Positions 30,931-43,352 of a stretch of DNA of 64,000 bases are shown in pieces. The notes under the pieces were generated by a model. That model worked only from the letters and a program-made list of their open reading frames with translations. It was not told the DNA's origin and did no database searches. The position numbers and the translations under genes are program-made. Every line of letters begins with the position of its first letter. Positions within the stretch are counted from its first letter, which is position 1. This DNA is from Micropterix aruncella (Eukaryota > Arthropoda > Insecta > Lepidoptera > Micropterigidae): the NCBI GenBank assembly GCA_944548615.1, contig OX155955.1:15285818-15349817 (forward strand), given 5' to 3'.

Positions 30931-33900
30931 CCAATAATACTTTAATGCTGAAAGTAGGTTTTATAGCAAAACAATTAATTATAAAAAGTATCACGCTAAT
31001 AGCATAGAAATAATAACATAGTAATCTAAGTTAAACAAAGCAATACGCACAAGTTACTGTTAATTCACCGATAATTCTATCATATACGGACATGCTCCAT
31101 GTACCCTTAATTTACGGTTTACGTGCCTGATCTAATCTTTGTCAGGTATTTCCTAGATTTTTAAAACTTGATAACGAACAGCAGCAGCTGTATAGAAAAC
31201 TCTTTAGAAAATACGTAGTCCCCTTATATTCGCTAGTATCATCTCCTTCTTGATTTTCAATATTCGTTTATCTCTGTAGTCTGTAGTCTATTCGTGTATC
31301 GTGTAGTCTAAAACAATATTGAAGCTTGTCCTTTAAAGTCTTATGTGAGGAGTCTGTGCGTCCGTCCGTTCGCACATGGGTCTCAAAAACTATAAATCCT
31401 ACAGAAAATGCCAACGACTCAGTAATGTTTAAATCAGATTCTCCGTTTCTTATTGTGCTTTATTTATTTATTTTTAAATCTATTTACTTTCGAGGAAGTT
31501 AAGGCATGCGCGCACTGCGCCAGGGTTGAAACGACAGAGCCGTGCTCGCGGTGCCGATATACTTTCGTATGCACGGGGAATTGAAAAAGTGAGATGGTCT
31601 TTAAAGGGCATAGAACATTTTTTTATGATAAATTTTAGTTTAAACAATAATCCTGCTACAGTGTCAAATTTCTCCCACCAGAGGACGAGTAAGTCGGTGA
31701 ATGAACAAATTTAAACATATTTATACGACTATTTAGACTGCTATACGATTTTATCGAAATACACGTAGAAATAGCATCGAATAGACGTCGAATTGCCACC
31801 GCTGAGTATTAAATATATCAAAATATATTATTATTTGATTATAATAAAATTCTCATATGAAACCACTTTGCGTGACCTTCTTTCCGAACTTGTTTAATAT
31901 CTAAGTCAAGTCAGATACTGCCGTAAATATTTAAAAAATGACCGGTATGGTCGAAATCTATAAAAATTATTTATTCCTAGGTTTATAAAGACATAGGTAA
32001 ATGGAGTGCCCCCGCATTTGACGATGTCGGAATTCACGTACTCACCCTACTCTTGAATGTACAATACATTCAAACATGCCTTATTATTTGTACAATCTCT
32101 TGTCTCCGCTTTCATCCCATGGCCTTCCACTACGCTCTCAAGAAAATCTATATCTGTCTATACCTCAATAGCATATAGCCAATAGCAATTTCTAAATATA
32201 CGCCGGACGCGCAGTCCTCGAAACAGCCTTTTTACAATATTTTAATATTTTGTCATATTCACGCTGTGCCTTTGGCGACAAACTTCCGCCATCCTAATAG
32301 TGTACTTATGTTTCAGACGTCAACCGGCAAAAGACAGACAGCCCCATCTGTTACAGAATAGAACTACCTCAATTAAAATGCTATCAACCCCCACTTGTCT
32401 TGTTTAACATAGACAAAAATATTCCTTCGCGTTAAGGAAGACAGCAGCTTCAATTTGGTGTAAAAACCATGTGAATACATGATAGGTGCATTAATCGATG
32501 AAAAATAACCTCTTTGCACCTGACAACCCAGGGGTTGTGACAGGTTGAGGGGTGGCAACCTACTTTATTTGAACTCTTTAGATCGGTATCTTTACGATAA
32601 TACTTCATTTACCTACCAAGAAAATAGGTGCATTTTGTATTATATTTATCAATTTTCTTCCTTTTTTTCTGTATACTAATGACAAGATTTTGCTAGGCTA
32701 TCCTGCTGCATATTATGGCCCTATATATAAACTTCCATTTAAATCAAATTTCGTTGAAATAACTAATATGTGTACAAATTTACGGTGAGATCTTATACTA
32801 TTATTGGCACCAATAAATTGTTCTTCAGGCAATAAACATTCCCCAGGAGTTTTTTCTATGTATGTTCGTGACATTATTACGCATTCTGAAACAAATATTA
32901 TACAAAGATCTCAACAAATAAATGTGTGAAATATTATTTAGGAATTAGGGTAAAAGTCCGCAGGTTTAAGTAAAATTTCGCATGCGTACTCTTTTACCCC
33001 ATTTGACCGGTAATCAAAACAATTCGTAGTAGTTTAGATTAGGTAGGTAAGGTTAAAATGTTATTTGATAAAAAAACATTCATTAACTATGTAATATTTT
33101 AAAAAAACGATTTCCTCTAAATAACACATGTACAACACTACCACAAACTTATCTCTAGTATGAAAACAATCGAAATACACGATAATATTAAGTTTTTAAA
33201 TACTGGTAATTCACAATGCGCAGCGCGCACTGCGCAACAACGTCCTCGCCCTCTCATTCCCCTCAGAAAAAACGGCACTACGAACTTTTACCTACTGCGT
33301 ACATTTACCCCGATTGACTACCATATATCTATTTCAATATAGTAGGATCCTATTATGTCCGCCAATCTTTGACATGTTGCGAGCGAGTGGCCTACTTCCG
33401 ACTTCCCTGAGGCGATCGCGCGACCTGGGGCTTGATTTTTGAATCCTATAGAGAAAATGTTGTATACGAAATGACATCATATATCTATCACTCGCATTCC
33501 GCGTTCGCGACTCAAATGAAACTCGATAGAGAATGACTTTATCTCATATACGACATTTTCTCTATATATTCATTGCTATAGGTAGCATTCACATCGAAAT
33601 TATCCATATTGTTCCTGACGCCGATATTTTGAGATGTATACATCAAGGGGCGTGTGACTATCTATCGTCAAAGGCTTCGCTGGCGTATAAAGAGGGACGC
33701 GCGCAAGAGTTTACTATAGTTTTCTGAAGCAAGCATAACCTGTTTCTAACGACCGCTCGCCCCAGAGCTCTATGCAATATAACAATGGTAATCAAACGTA
33801 GGCAAATAGGTCTATACCTATCTACTAAACCTATACGCGTAGTTTGTTACAAAGCGCATCAATGTGCACATTTCAGCGAAGGCCACTATCGATGTTTTTA

Positions 33901-33984
33901 CATCGCCTCTTTTTTCTCAAAGAAACGGTTTTCAGCATGTTTATGTTTATTGATGCAGTCGACCTGTATGTTAGTTTTGGCAGT
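30931..33984. other. Long region without recognisable genes
   Basis: Frames at 31526-31714, 32373-32558, 33160-33342, 33533-33727 and 33785-33991 have no family or splice support. An inverted repeat, TATAGAGAAAATGTYGTATA, has arms near 33448 and 33547. CAACCCAGGGGTTG forms a small hairpin near 32525. Confidence 0.3.
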
Positions 33985-34695
33985 TAGGTAGCGAATGGTT
34001 TAGTGCAGTTTGGGCCATAACATCCTATTTGTTCTCGGATCGACCTAACTCAAGATTAAACTCCTATTTAAAAGGCTACTCTTGTGGATGGACATCCCGG
34101 GTAAGATCTCGCGTCTCAGGCCTCGTGGCTGGTGCATCGGTTTCTCCTAGTGGGATTGCCTCCCGGGGCTACTGGATGGTTTGCGCACCGTTCGGCGACG
34201 CCACTCGGTTGCGCACTCTGACTAATTGCTGAAGTAGTCTGGAGACTATGGAAATATACTGTCTCCTAAGCAGCGGGGGTGGATGTTGACCTGTTGTCAT
34301 GCCATTCTACAGGCCACCCGATCTTGACTGGTATGACGGGCAAAGGAAGCCCAGGTCCACTATAAATTCTTATTGAATTACCGCTCATATGCAACAGTTA
34401 GAAGCCGCGTAAGCGACTTCAGTCCCGTAGCCAGTCGGGAGGAGGGAGATATCCTGATAGTTAATTCCAGACTGAGATATTTCACCAAAACTGGTAGACA
34501 GGGGGCTAGGCTGACCGCTGATTACCTTTCCCGGTGCTTCTTCGTAAGTCGTTGGCCTCTGTCGGGCATGTTGACAAAGCTAGACACTAGATTTATATTG
34601 TCTCTAAGCTCATCCCACGGCTGAAAGAACGATCACATTTCGTTATACCAGCCGGGGGTGAAAGGTTCACCCGTTGTAGTCGACACCGCCCCACG
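33985..34695 (-). repeat. Family B repeat with perfect 15-bp target duplication
   Basis: GTTAGTTTTGGCAGT occurs at 33970-33984 and 34696-34710. This copy belongs to a subfamily whose far end reads GGTAGCGAATGGTTTAGTGC; the complement of GTAGCGAATGGTTT recurs near 48090-48105. It ends GTTGTAGTCGACACCGCC. Frames inside (34029-34232, 34373-34624) are not conserved genes. Confidence 0.85.
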
Positions 34696-34710
34696 GTTAG
34701 TTTTGGCAGT

Positions 34711-36580
34711 ATTTTTGATCAAGCAATTTGCGTTAACAGCTCAGCTCAGCACTACAGCGCCTGAAAATTTTCATCTGAAAAGTGTCATCCGCATAGAGGA
34801 TTCAATTAGCTAATGGTACATTTAAAAAATATATGGAAAATAATACAACATTATAAAACCAAATTTATTAATGCGTTCCTAGATTTTAAAATAACTAACC
34901 GTGAGTAAGTTTATGTAAATAACAAACAAAGGTAAGTAAATGACAAATTGTATAAACATTTCCTTTAAACACTCTTCCAGAATAATTGTCCTTTTATACA
35001 TAGCAGAGTGTACATATGACAGTCGTTGTCATAGGATGTGTCAGAAAAAATCCAGCACTGTAATGAATCTGAATAAAAAAAATATTTCTATAACACGTAT
35101 ACAATCTTCTGGTTTTCATCAGTGACATTTCCGTTGTCTTCTAAATTTACAAGACGGCGGAAAGGTCATTCATGTCAAAATACCTAAAATGCAATACGGC
35201 GAAATATACGTAGGGACCGTCGAAAAATTCAGCCAAAAGGACATTAATAAAAAATAAACCCTTACTTGAGTTTCCATTAGCGAGTAAGATAATATTGATT
35301 TAGAAAAAGTCAATTATTTGCAAACTTTGAGCAACAAACTTCCATTAACGTAAGGCATAACCATTTATTACAAACAAGCTTATACCAAAAGGGAGTGAGT
35401 AGGGTAGACCGAGACAACAGAAGCACTTTAAATATATATTGTTTTTGTTTTTTGGATAAACTGTTACTTAATTAAGATAAAAAGAATTTACCACGTGACA
35501 AAACAACACTGGGATATTCACAATCACAATACATTCACAATCACAATCACAGTACACAATCACAATCACAATACAGATAAATACACAATTGTATCTGATA
35601 TTGATTGTCTGAGATATGATGCTGTTTCTGGACGCATATCGTATCTGGAAAGTCGAAAATTATGGGTTTAATTTGTGCAGCAGCTCGCGACGTGGCGTCC
35701 GGGCGCTACTAATGCCAGTACACTACTGGCAGAAACTTTTGTCCTTCCTCTTTAAAACGAGATCAAGATGGTGCTATATCTATATTTAAGCCGAGTTATA
35801 GACGTTTGAAATTACGTCGACAGAATCTGTCGATATTTTGACACGATTGCCTCTCCACACCAGGCATAGATTTTAAAGACCTTTCCACAACGAAAAATAT
35901 ACAACAGCTCTATAATAGCTTCGACGTCAAAAAACACATTATATATTTATTTGTAAGGAAAACACACAGTATGATGCAGTATACAGAATTAAAAAAAATA
36001 TAAAAATTATAAAATATAAAACGGGTTACGGATTTCCTATGGATTACAAATTTATATTTATTTCAATTCTGGTACATTTTAGTATTTTTTTACCCATTTC
36101 TTAGTACAAAAGAGAGTGTGAGTATGACTGCATCTGTAAGTGTGTGTATGCATGTGTGTGTGGGTGGGTGTGTATTTATACTATATTTTATATTATATTG
36201 TATTTATACAATACATTTTATTTTAATGTATAGTAAAAAATAGAAACATGATAAAGTGTCCATATTAAATAAAGTCCATTAATAAATGGTCAAACCTTCA
36301 TAGTAAATAATATTGATAGCAGTATACAATATCCTAAGGATATACAAATAATACTATTTTCTCAACTCAAATCGCTTTACAGAATTTAAGATACTGATTG
36401 CTTGTATGCAGTCAGTGATGTACTTAATATATCTACATTTCCTAGTTGTTTATTGATTAATAGGGTGTGTATTAGGTACCTATGTTCATAATTCGATTTT
36501 GCCTAGCTCTAGCTATAGCTAGCAACGATACTATATATCTCTATCAAACCATCAAAATATAAACACGAAATCCATATAAC
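34711..36580. other. Region without recognisable genes; ACAATC microsatellite
   Basis: A CACAATCA-type simple repeat lies at about 35518-35575, and GTGTGT-rich sequence at 36115-36175. Frames are short and unsupported. Confidence 0.35.
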
Positions 36581-36929
36581 GAAATTGGCTGACGGGCTGC
36601 TTGATGTCGGCTTGCCTCATTAATTACCGCGGGAGTTTCGCTAATTAATATGTGCGTCGCGACCTCAACGTGAAGCGACGCGACGACTCCACAAAGTGAC
36701 GAACATGTGGCGCGCAGACGGCTCTTTTGACTGCTCCATCTCTCCCTACGCCCCTCGTCCCTCCCTCCCTCGTCCCTCCCACATTCCCTCCCTCACTCTC
36801 TCGCTACCACTATCAAACCTCAAATTAAGAGATTATCGACTTAACGGCCGCAGTTTGAAGTTCACTGCGTTTAGTCAAATGTATGCGCTGCAGGAACGCT
36901 TAGCTCATCAAGTTAAAAATGTATGGATC
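36581..36929. other. GC-richer region with a CT-rich tract
   Basis: CpGs are frequent around 36590-36720, and a CCCTC-rich tract spans 36740-36805. The 117-codon frame 36696-37049 runs through this and into a MITE, so I do not treat it as a gene. It could be regulatory, but nothing specific is visible. Confidence 0.3.
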
Positions 36930-37188
36930 CACAGTATACCGATTAGACGCTCTCTCGATCGACAGGGCATTGCAGGAATAAGGTGCGAGGTAAAAGGGCA
37001 GAGGGGTACGTCTCGACGAACGCCTTTGGTTATCATTACTCGCGGGTAAAGGTTGGCGACTTTTTTACGAACGTTTGCATATCAGCGTAGTCCAGTAGCT
37101 GACATCTGGCGGCTTTGTGCGAGCCTATACGACTCGTGACGAATTCGCTTCGATTTCAATTTTATTCTAAGAGAAGCTACTGTCTGGT
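36930..37188 (-). mobile_element. Family J MITE, copy 1
   Basis: The left end CACAGTATACC is at 36930. It matches, in reverse, 37503-37946 and 47010-47236 through AGCTTCTCTTAGA, AAATTGAAATCGAAGCGAAT and CCTCGCACC. The right end is decayed. Confidence 0.7.
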
Positions 37189-37459
37189 CCTCTGGCAGAA
37201 TAACAATGTAGCCACTGCTTAGAATGCAGAGTTAGATTACGGATTTACATCATTGTAGACACTGAACGTATGAGCACCTTGCCCGCTCAATAGTCGTCAT
37301 TAAATCTTCAACCAGATAATATATTTTCTTTTACTTACCGGACAGCGCCCTAGCGCGAGCCGCCGCGGGTAGTACCGCGGGGACGAAGGGTTATCCTAAG
37401 TGCAATAAAAAAATAAAGACGGACGGGCCCTAACGGGCCCACACACCCTCACAACAGCA
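37189..37459. other. Unassigned region with GC palindromes
   Basis: CCGCGG occurs at 37363 and 37375 and GGGCCC is duplicated near 37426-37442. On the minus strand TCCG-GTAAGTA near 37340 would be a good splice donor, but no exon is evident. Confidence 0.3.
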
Positions 37460-37502
37460 AATGACAACTGACAGCTTTCCAGTCTATACTGGATAACGGC
37501 GG

Positions 37503-37946
37503 CACAGTATACAGACAATAGCTTCTCTTAGAGCAAAATTGAAATCGTAGCGAGTGACGTCACGAGTTCTAAAGGCTCGCTTCCGCCGCAGAGATTTAAA
37601 CGTTCAAGAAATTTGGCAATCTGCGCCCGCTCGTAGCGCCACTAGAGCGCCACTCTTTGCTCACTTCCCTCGCACCCTAACCCCGCATCACCCTGCCGGT
37701 CGTGAAAGGGTTTACTGTTATACTGTGGCTCCTGTATTCCTGTATTCCTGGCTCACTCGCGGTAAGGCGTTGGACTCTCACGGGTTGTGACGTAGCTGGA
37801 CGTAGAATGTACTGTCCAAAGTCTTCTACGTTCACTGCAGGGCGATAGAACGACTAATCGTTAAAACGTCCTGTGGTGACGGGCTCGCCCGTTGTAGTTG
37901 ACACCGCAAGATGTTATACTGTGGCTTACTCGGTAGGTATACTGTG
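37503..37946 (+). mobile_element. Family J MITE, copy 2
   Basis: The ends CACAGTATAC (37503) and GTATACTGTG (37946) are inverted. Internal text matches the J copies at 36930 and 47010. The 5'-truncated family-B copy at 37731-37911 sits in it near the right end. Confidence 0.75.
37731..37911 (-). repeat. Family B repeat, truncated copy with perfect 15-bp duplication
   Basis: TGTTATACTGTGGCT flanks it (37716-37730, 37912-37926). Only the last ~180 bp on the hairpin side remain, ending GACACCGCAAGA. Loss of the opposite end with intact target duplications is what 5'-truncated target-primed insertion produces. Confidence 0.9.
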
Positions 37947-38056
37947 ACAGCGGTTAACATCGCTAAACCATCGCTGCCAAACCGGTGCTAAAAATTCACT
38001 TAATAGTCCGTTTCGCCCTTATTTATAATGTCGAGAAACCGCGATAGTCTTGGATT

Positions 38057-39204
38057 TCATAATGTTGCCTTCATTATATGATGACGGCAGTCACTAAGCT
38101 AACTTGTTTAGCTAGGCGAGTCCAACTGTGGTGGTTGGCAGTATTGTTAATACTGTTATGATTACATTAGCAATAGTGCGATAGTGGGTTGTTTGCCGCG
38201 GCCTCGTACCTACCATGCGAGGGGTCACCGATGCGATAAGAAGGGGCCGAGAGAGGACACAGCTGCTAATCTTTCAATGGCGCGTCAAACTCGAGCTACA
38301 ACAGCCCCGGAATGCTTACAAAATTGATTCCTATTTATTACTTTTCCGTCGGCGAAAGTATCGCGAACGCGCAAAATTTTCTTTCGAGATGTTTAATAAA
38401 ATTGTTTTTTTTTTTTTGGTAATTTCTAAGGATACATATTGATACTTCTTTGTGAATCTTTAGATAAACAGCACGTAGATAATTAATAATTAGGTACGCG
38501 AAGTACACATAGGATATTATACTAAAATTATATATTATTATAGTAGGTAATTATGATTAGTCATATGAAATTATTAAATTACATTAATTATGTAAAAATA
38601 TTTGTAATTATGTATTTATTAGAGTATTGTTTGTTTGCCAATTATACTAAATAAATAAATATATTATCATATTCTATAATGCAATAAATAAACTCATAAG
38701 ACACAGAGTCAACGATTTTCTATGTATGATGTATGACTTCAAAAAAACTCCCGTTTTGCGTCTTCTAAATGGTTTTTGTACCGTTTTTTGGAAATTTCTT
38801 TTCAGTGATGCCTGTGGCTTCGAGAGAAGTACATGAAACCAATAGAAAGTCATTTTTGAAAATAAACCTTATGTATCACTTTGAGAAAACGGTCCTCAAT
38901 CAGGATACGATTGACTAGACCTCTTGCCTCCCTTGCCAGCCTCTCTCGACTCCCTTGCCAGCCTCTCTCACTCCATGCCAAGTTGCAAAAACCACCGAAA
39001 GAAGGTAATATCTAAGCGCGGGTGCGAGAAAGGAGAACGTATTTGTATTCAGTCGTAAACGAACAGGGTCCCCTGGCAGAATCCAAATTCATTTTGCTGG
39101 GCACAATACCGATATTGATCAAAATAAGTATCCTCCGGTACGCGCGTAGATACTTGGTTCACTCTCCGTAAGCACCAGGTATCTAACGGTTCCATGAAGC
39201 TTTA
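38057..39204. other. Unassigned region
   Basis: The 75-codon frame 38215-38442 is unsupported. A CTCCCTTGCCAGCCTCTCTC unit is tandemly duplicated near 38928-38972. Confidence 0.3.
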
Positions 39205-39715
39205 GCCTGATGACCTGTTTGTTATCTTGGGTCTAAACTCACGGTTCAGGGCCTACCCGGTAGCCTCCTCGAAGAGGGACTAACTTGGAACGGATTACGT
39301 AACCTAAAGGGGGGAGGTCTGAAATCAGCTTTTCCGAAGCAACGACCGTGGTTGTCGAAATGATGTCAGCTACCTTTGAAACGATCTGTTGGCCATCCGA
39401 TCCCGTGTGAGCTTGACGGGTAAAGGGAGCCTCGGTCCGCGATATATACAAACTAAATTACCACTTACGTCAGATATAGGCCGCGCAAGCGACTTCGAAT
39501 CTGTGACCAGACTGGAGGATGGAGAAATCTGTCCAAATCTGGTAGTAAGGGCCGCTGCGTTCTCCTCCCTGTGCCTCGCGGAAAGGCGTTGGTCTCTCAC
39601 GGGCTCGTCAGTGAAGCTAGAGTGGTCTTCACGTTCACTCCACAGAAGATAGAATGACTTGATGTCATTAAAACTTCCCGGGGTGACAGGTTCGCTCGTT
39701 GTGTCGACACCTCTA
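39205..39715 (-). repeat. Family B repeat, diverged partial copy
   Basis: It has family-B landmarks in reverse order (GTAGCCTCCTCGAAGAGGG, AATCTGTGACCAGACTGGAG, GGGGTGACAGGTTCG), ending GTCGACACC. No clean target duplication was seen. Confidence 0.7.
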
Positions 39716-40857
39716 CATGTGCGTAAACATCGCGATAAATTATTTGACTATTACTAATAACAGTCCTAATCGCAATGGAATCAACGAGGACAAGAAAGCC
39801 GTATGGAACCGCCCGAAAGGCAGCCATTTTATCCATTTTTTCAAGGTCCAAGTAGAAGATGAGATAGAAGAAAACGGAAAACGAAAAACCTCTATTACCA
39901 TTGGTACTTCTTTTAAGTCAACGCTCGAGCTAACTTTTGGAAAAGTTCTTAAAAGAACAACAAATAAAAAAATGGTTTTAAACAAGCAAATTGTATGAGC
40001 AAAGGGTTTTCTTTCGAAACGAAAACGGCTAAAAGGTTTATTATGAAAGGGTTAAAAATTTGATTTTTGATTTCATATCTCTATAGCGATTATTATGAAA
40101 AAGCGAACAAAATGTAAAAAAGTATAAATTTTCGCCAAATTTATAAAAAATAAATTTGGAAACTTGGTAACTGTCCAAATGGCTGTAGTGCTTATATAAA
40201 AAAAAATATTATTCATCTCTGCGATATTATTTTATCATTACGGGACGTGTTGTAGAGCAATCTAGTTTCGATATTATTTTCCTTAGAAGTAACAGCGCGC
40301 GTACGCTTCAGGTAGATTACCTTATCCATAAAACATTAAAATGTGATGTTATATAAACACACTTTTATATATAAGAGAAATTCATTGATTTCGACCTACA
40401 AAATAATAAAATATCATTGTTTATTCATATAATATACCTCCTAGTCAATTTCGTTTGTCGAGGGCCAAAAAGTAATTTCATGGCCAAAATACTAATCATT
40501 ATTTTGTGCTCCTGCGTACTTCAGGACTACTCTGGCTACCCAGAGTGTTTGCGTTTGGCGGAAATCTGGAGTCTAAATATGGTGAAAATTTAAAACATTT
40601 AAAATCACTACTGAGCTAATTGTTTTAGTTAGTAGTTACAACCAAGCCAAAATTTAAAATGAAAAAAAAAGTTATCACGATATCGCTAGCTGAAAGTTAT
40701 CTGCTCAAAAGTCGATTCAAATTCAAATTCAAATAATGTATTCATTCAAAAATACTCATTGCAGAATCATACAATGGTATTCATTACAGAATCTGCCTAA
40801 CGGAAGGAAGGAAGGAAGGAAGACTATGTATGCCACTGATTTATTCATATGCACATA
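39716..40857. other. Unassigned region; 100-codon frame at 39699-39998
   Basis: The plus frame contains a charged stretch (VQVEDEIEENGKRKTSITIG) without a recognisable domain, and its start lies in family-B sequence. A GGAA microsatellite is near 40802-40820. The rest is AT-rich. Confidence 0.25.
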
Positions 40858-41159
40858 GTGGGCCCGATTGCGTTTCTTTGTGAACTAAAACTAAAATTAG
40901 TCCAAGCGAACGAGACAGAGCAATACGTTAGAACGGTATATGAAACGAACGATCATCGATAAATACTACCTGCCGAACTTATACTCGTCCGAATAAATTC
41001 GAGCATATTTCGTGCGGTGTAAGATTTGACCTTGGCGGGCAGTTTTAATGCAAAAAGTGACAACCGGTCATCTCACACTTCGCTCTAGCGTATTGCCCTG
41101 TCTCGTTCACACGGACTAATTTCTGATTTTCGTTCAAGAAGAAACGCAATCGAGCCCAG
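40858..41159. mobile_element. MITE with ~75-bp inverted repeats, TA target, 302 bp
   Basis: The left arm starts TGGGCCCGATTGCGTTTCTT and the right arm is its reverse complement with substitutions. Pairing continues through ATTAGTCC, GAACGAGACAG and GCAATACG. TA lies at 40856-40857 and 41160-41161, as for Tc1/mariner-type elements. There is no ORF. Confidence 0.85.
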
Positions 41160-41589
41160 TATTAAAATGAAACATACAAAATGTGGTTAATATAAAACAG
41201 ATAAGTGGATTCAAATTAAACTTATAATCATATATAAATATATCGATATAGCATGATCATGGAAGGAAAAATTAATATGGAATGTCGTAATATGAAGGTT
41301 ATAGAACAAATAAATAAATAATATAAAAATATAAAATGTATTACTATGTATGACAATAATAATAATGCAAAGACACTTTATTTACTTTACTTTAAAATAT
41401 GACATTACCTTTTCCACCTCATCTCTCCCAAGTTAATGTGAGTGTTATGTATTTTTTAATTTTAATTTGATTGACCTAATATTTCGGCATGTTTTTATGG
41501 ATTTTTTTAGATTGCTATAAATTTTAATTTAGATTGTTATAGACTTTTAGATTTTGAGTTAAGTATACAGATATGTCGAGTAACACGGG
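41160..41589. other. Unassigned AT-rich region
   Basis: I see no gene or matched repeat. Confidence 0.3.
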
Positions 41590-42140
41590 CTCTATCCATG
41601 ACAACAGTTGGTTTCCAGAAAAAAATACCCACTTATCACGATAACGTTGTATGTTAAAATTTGCGAAAGTGAAAGGCAATAAAATAGTTATTTATATAAA
41701 TAGAAACCCACTGTTCTATTATAATTATCGCTAAAAGTGAATAGCTACACTGAGTTATATATACTATTTTAGATGCAACCCACTATAACATTATAAGAAT
41801 TGCTAAAAGAGAATGTCACTGAGTTCTTTATGCAATTTCAGATGCAACCAACTGATGCCTTGTAAGAATTGCTAAAAGTTAAAGGCAACACTGAAATATG
41901 TATAGATAGTTTAATTAACCAACAAAATAAAAGCTTACTATTTTCAAAACAAATAAATGAATTTAAAAAATATACAGTAAATAAGTTAATTTAAATTAGG
42001 GCTATATAATACTTATATAGTAAGTACTTAAATAGTAGGGACTATATTAAGTACTTAAATAAAAATAAAAATGCGTTTATCTCAAATCTAGTTTTTTTTT
42101 AGATAACTCACGGTCGCTTTCAGCTAGCGATTATCTAGTA
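41590..42140. repeat. Family E degenerate tandem repeat, locus 2
   Basis: Units with ACTGAGTTATAT..., GATGCAACCCACTATA and AGAATTGCTAAAAG recur about every 70 bp. The upstream flank (AATACCCACTTATCACGATA) and downstream AATGCGTTTATCT ... CGCTTTCAGCTAGC are shared, in order, with 20290-21560. Confidence 0.65.
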
Positions 42141-42404
42141 AATTGATTTTTGATTGTCTAGTAAAGTACTAAGATTTGAGCTATAGGTCACTTGGAAGAA
42201 GTAACTGGGAGTACATTCGTAATCCATTTTTTCTTTCGTAATCCAGTTTTACTACCAATTTTGTTTGTTTTACACACAGCTGCTAAATGCGATTTTCATA
42301 AATTACAACTATGCATTTGCAGAGACCATTCATATTTTTCGATTGTTTTCTAATGTTTAGATTGATATTTGGACCCAATCATGGTATGTTATTGCAATAT
42401 TATG

Positions 42405-42645
42405 TTACTTTTCTAGAGATTTCAACTCTAGATTCCTACTTATCGCAAATTGAAAGTTTTATGACTTTTTCGGGAGATTTATAACTCGATATTCCCGCAA
42501 ACCTAAGATTGTGAGTTTTCTTAGTTTTTAAGGAGATTTCAACTCTATATTCCTACCAACCGCAAATGAATCTTCAAATTGAGAGTTAGTTACTTTTTCA
42601 GAAGATTTCAAGTTTAGTTTTCCGCCATCAGCAAATGGCTCCCAT
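42405..42645. repeat. Diverged tandem repeat, ~58-68 bp units
   Basis: Four units each contain a GAGATTTCAACTCTA-like core, TATTCCYRCC and GCAAAT. They begin near 42410, 42468, 42526 and 42594. Confidence 0.6.
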
Positions 42646-42668
42646 AAGACTTGGGTCATCTGGGAACA

Positions 42669-43337
42669 TCTTAGGGTGTCAACTACAACGGGCGAGCCCG
42701 TCACCACAGGACGTTTTAACGATTAGTCGTTCTATCGCCCTGCAGTGAACGTAGAAGACTTTGGACAGTACATTCTACGTCCAGCTACGTCACAACCCGT
42801 GAGAGTCCAACTCCTTACCGCGAGATAGCCAGGAATTACTTCCCAGCGGCTCGAGACACTCGCGCCCTTACTTCCAATTGTGACCAGATTTCTCCGGTCT
42901 CTCGATTGGTTCCGAGTTCGAGGTCGCTTGCGCGGTCCTCTCCCTTATGAAGCGGTGAAACGGAGCAAACCGAATCTGTCGCGGACCAAGGCGTCCTTTG
43001 CCCGGCTGTTCACCCAGGATCAAATGGCCAATGGTCAATTCAAGAGCAGTCGCCATAAGGTACACAACCACCCCCGCTCTATAGGAAACAATACAGTTCC
43101 CGCAGACTCCCCCGACTGTTAGTCGGAGAGCACAATCGATTGGCTTGCGCCGCTCGGTGCGCAGACCATCCAGGAGCGCCAGAGGTTTGATTCCCAGGGG
43201 AGACTGGTTGACCCAGTGTCCTACCCAGGTTCGCACCCCGTACGTGAAGGCCATCGGATGGGTGTTGACCCGTGAGTGTGACCGACCCTGAACACATGGG
43301 TCATCATGGCCAACTCATCATGGGCCCGTTAGCTCCC
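42669..43337 (+). repeat. Family B repeat, young full-length copy
   Basis: It is flanked by GGTCATCTGGGAACA (42654-42668) and GGTCATCTGAGAACA (43338-43352), a 15-bp duplication with one change. It starts TCTTAGGGTGTCAACTACAA and ends GTTAGCTCCC. The hairpin ACGGGCGAGCCCGT lies at 42688-42701. The minus frames 42868-43254 and 43079-43297 parallel frames in the other young copies. Confidence 0.88.
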
Positions 43338-43352
43338 GGTCATCTGAGAACA

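Larger units (their letters stand above)
37460..38056 (+). mobile_element. Penelope-like 3' fragment split by a MITE and a family-B copy
   Basis: The left part (TTCCAGTCTATACTGGATAA near 37478) and right part (CTTATTTATAATGTCGAGAA near 38018, ending ACCGCGATAGTCTTGGA) belong to the same Penelope-like 3' sequence as 15600-15801. The family-J MITE 37503-37946 separates them. Confidence 0.65.

Noticed and set aside
36696..37049. 117-codon plus frame near a CpG-rich patch
   Set aside because: It runs from a CT-rich low-complexity tract into a family-J MITE.
39699..39998. 100-codon plus frame with a charged middle
   Set aside because: It starts in a family-B repeat, has no known domain, and lacks splice or conservation evidence.
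42868..43254. 128-codon minus frame
   Set aside because: It lies wholly in a family-B copy and has no protein similarity I can recognise.
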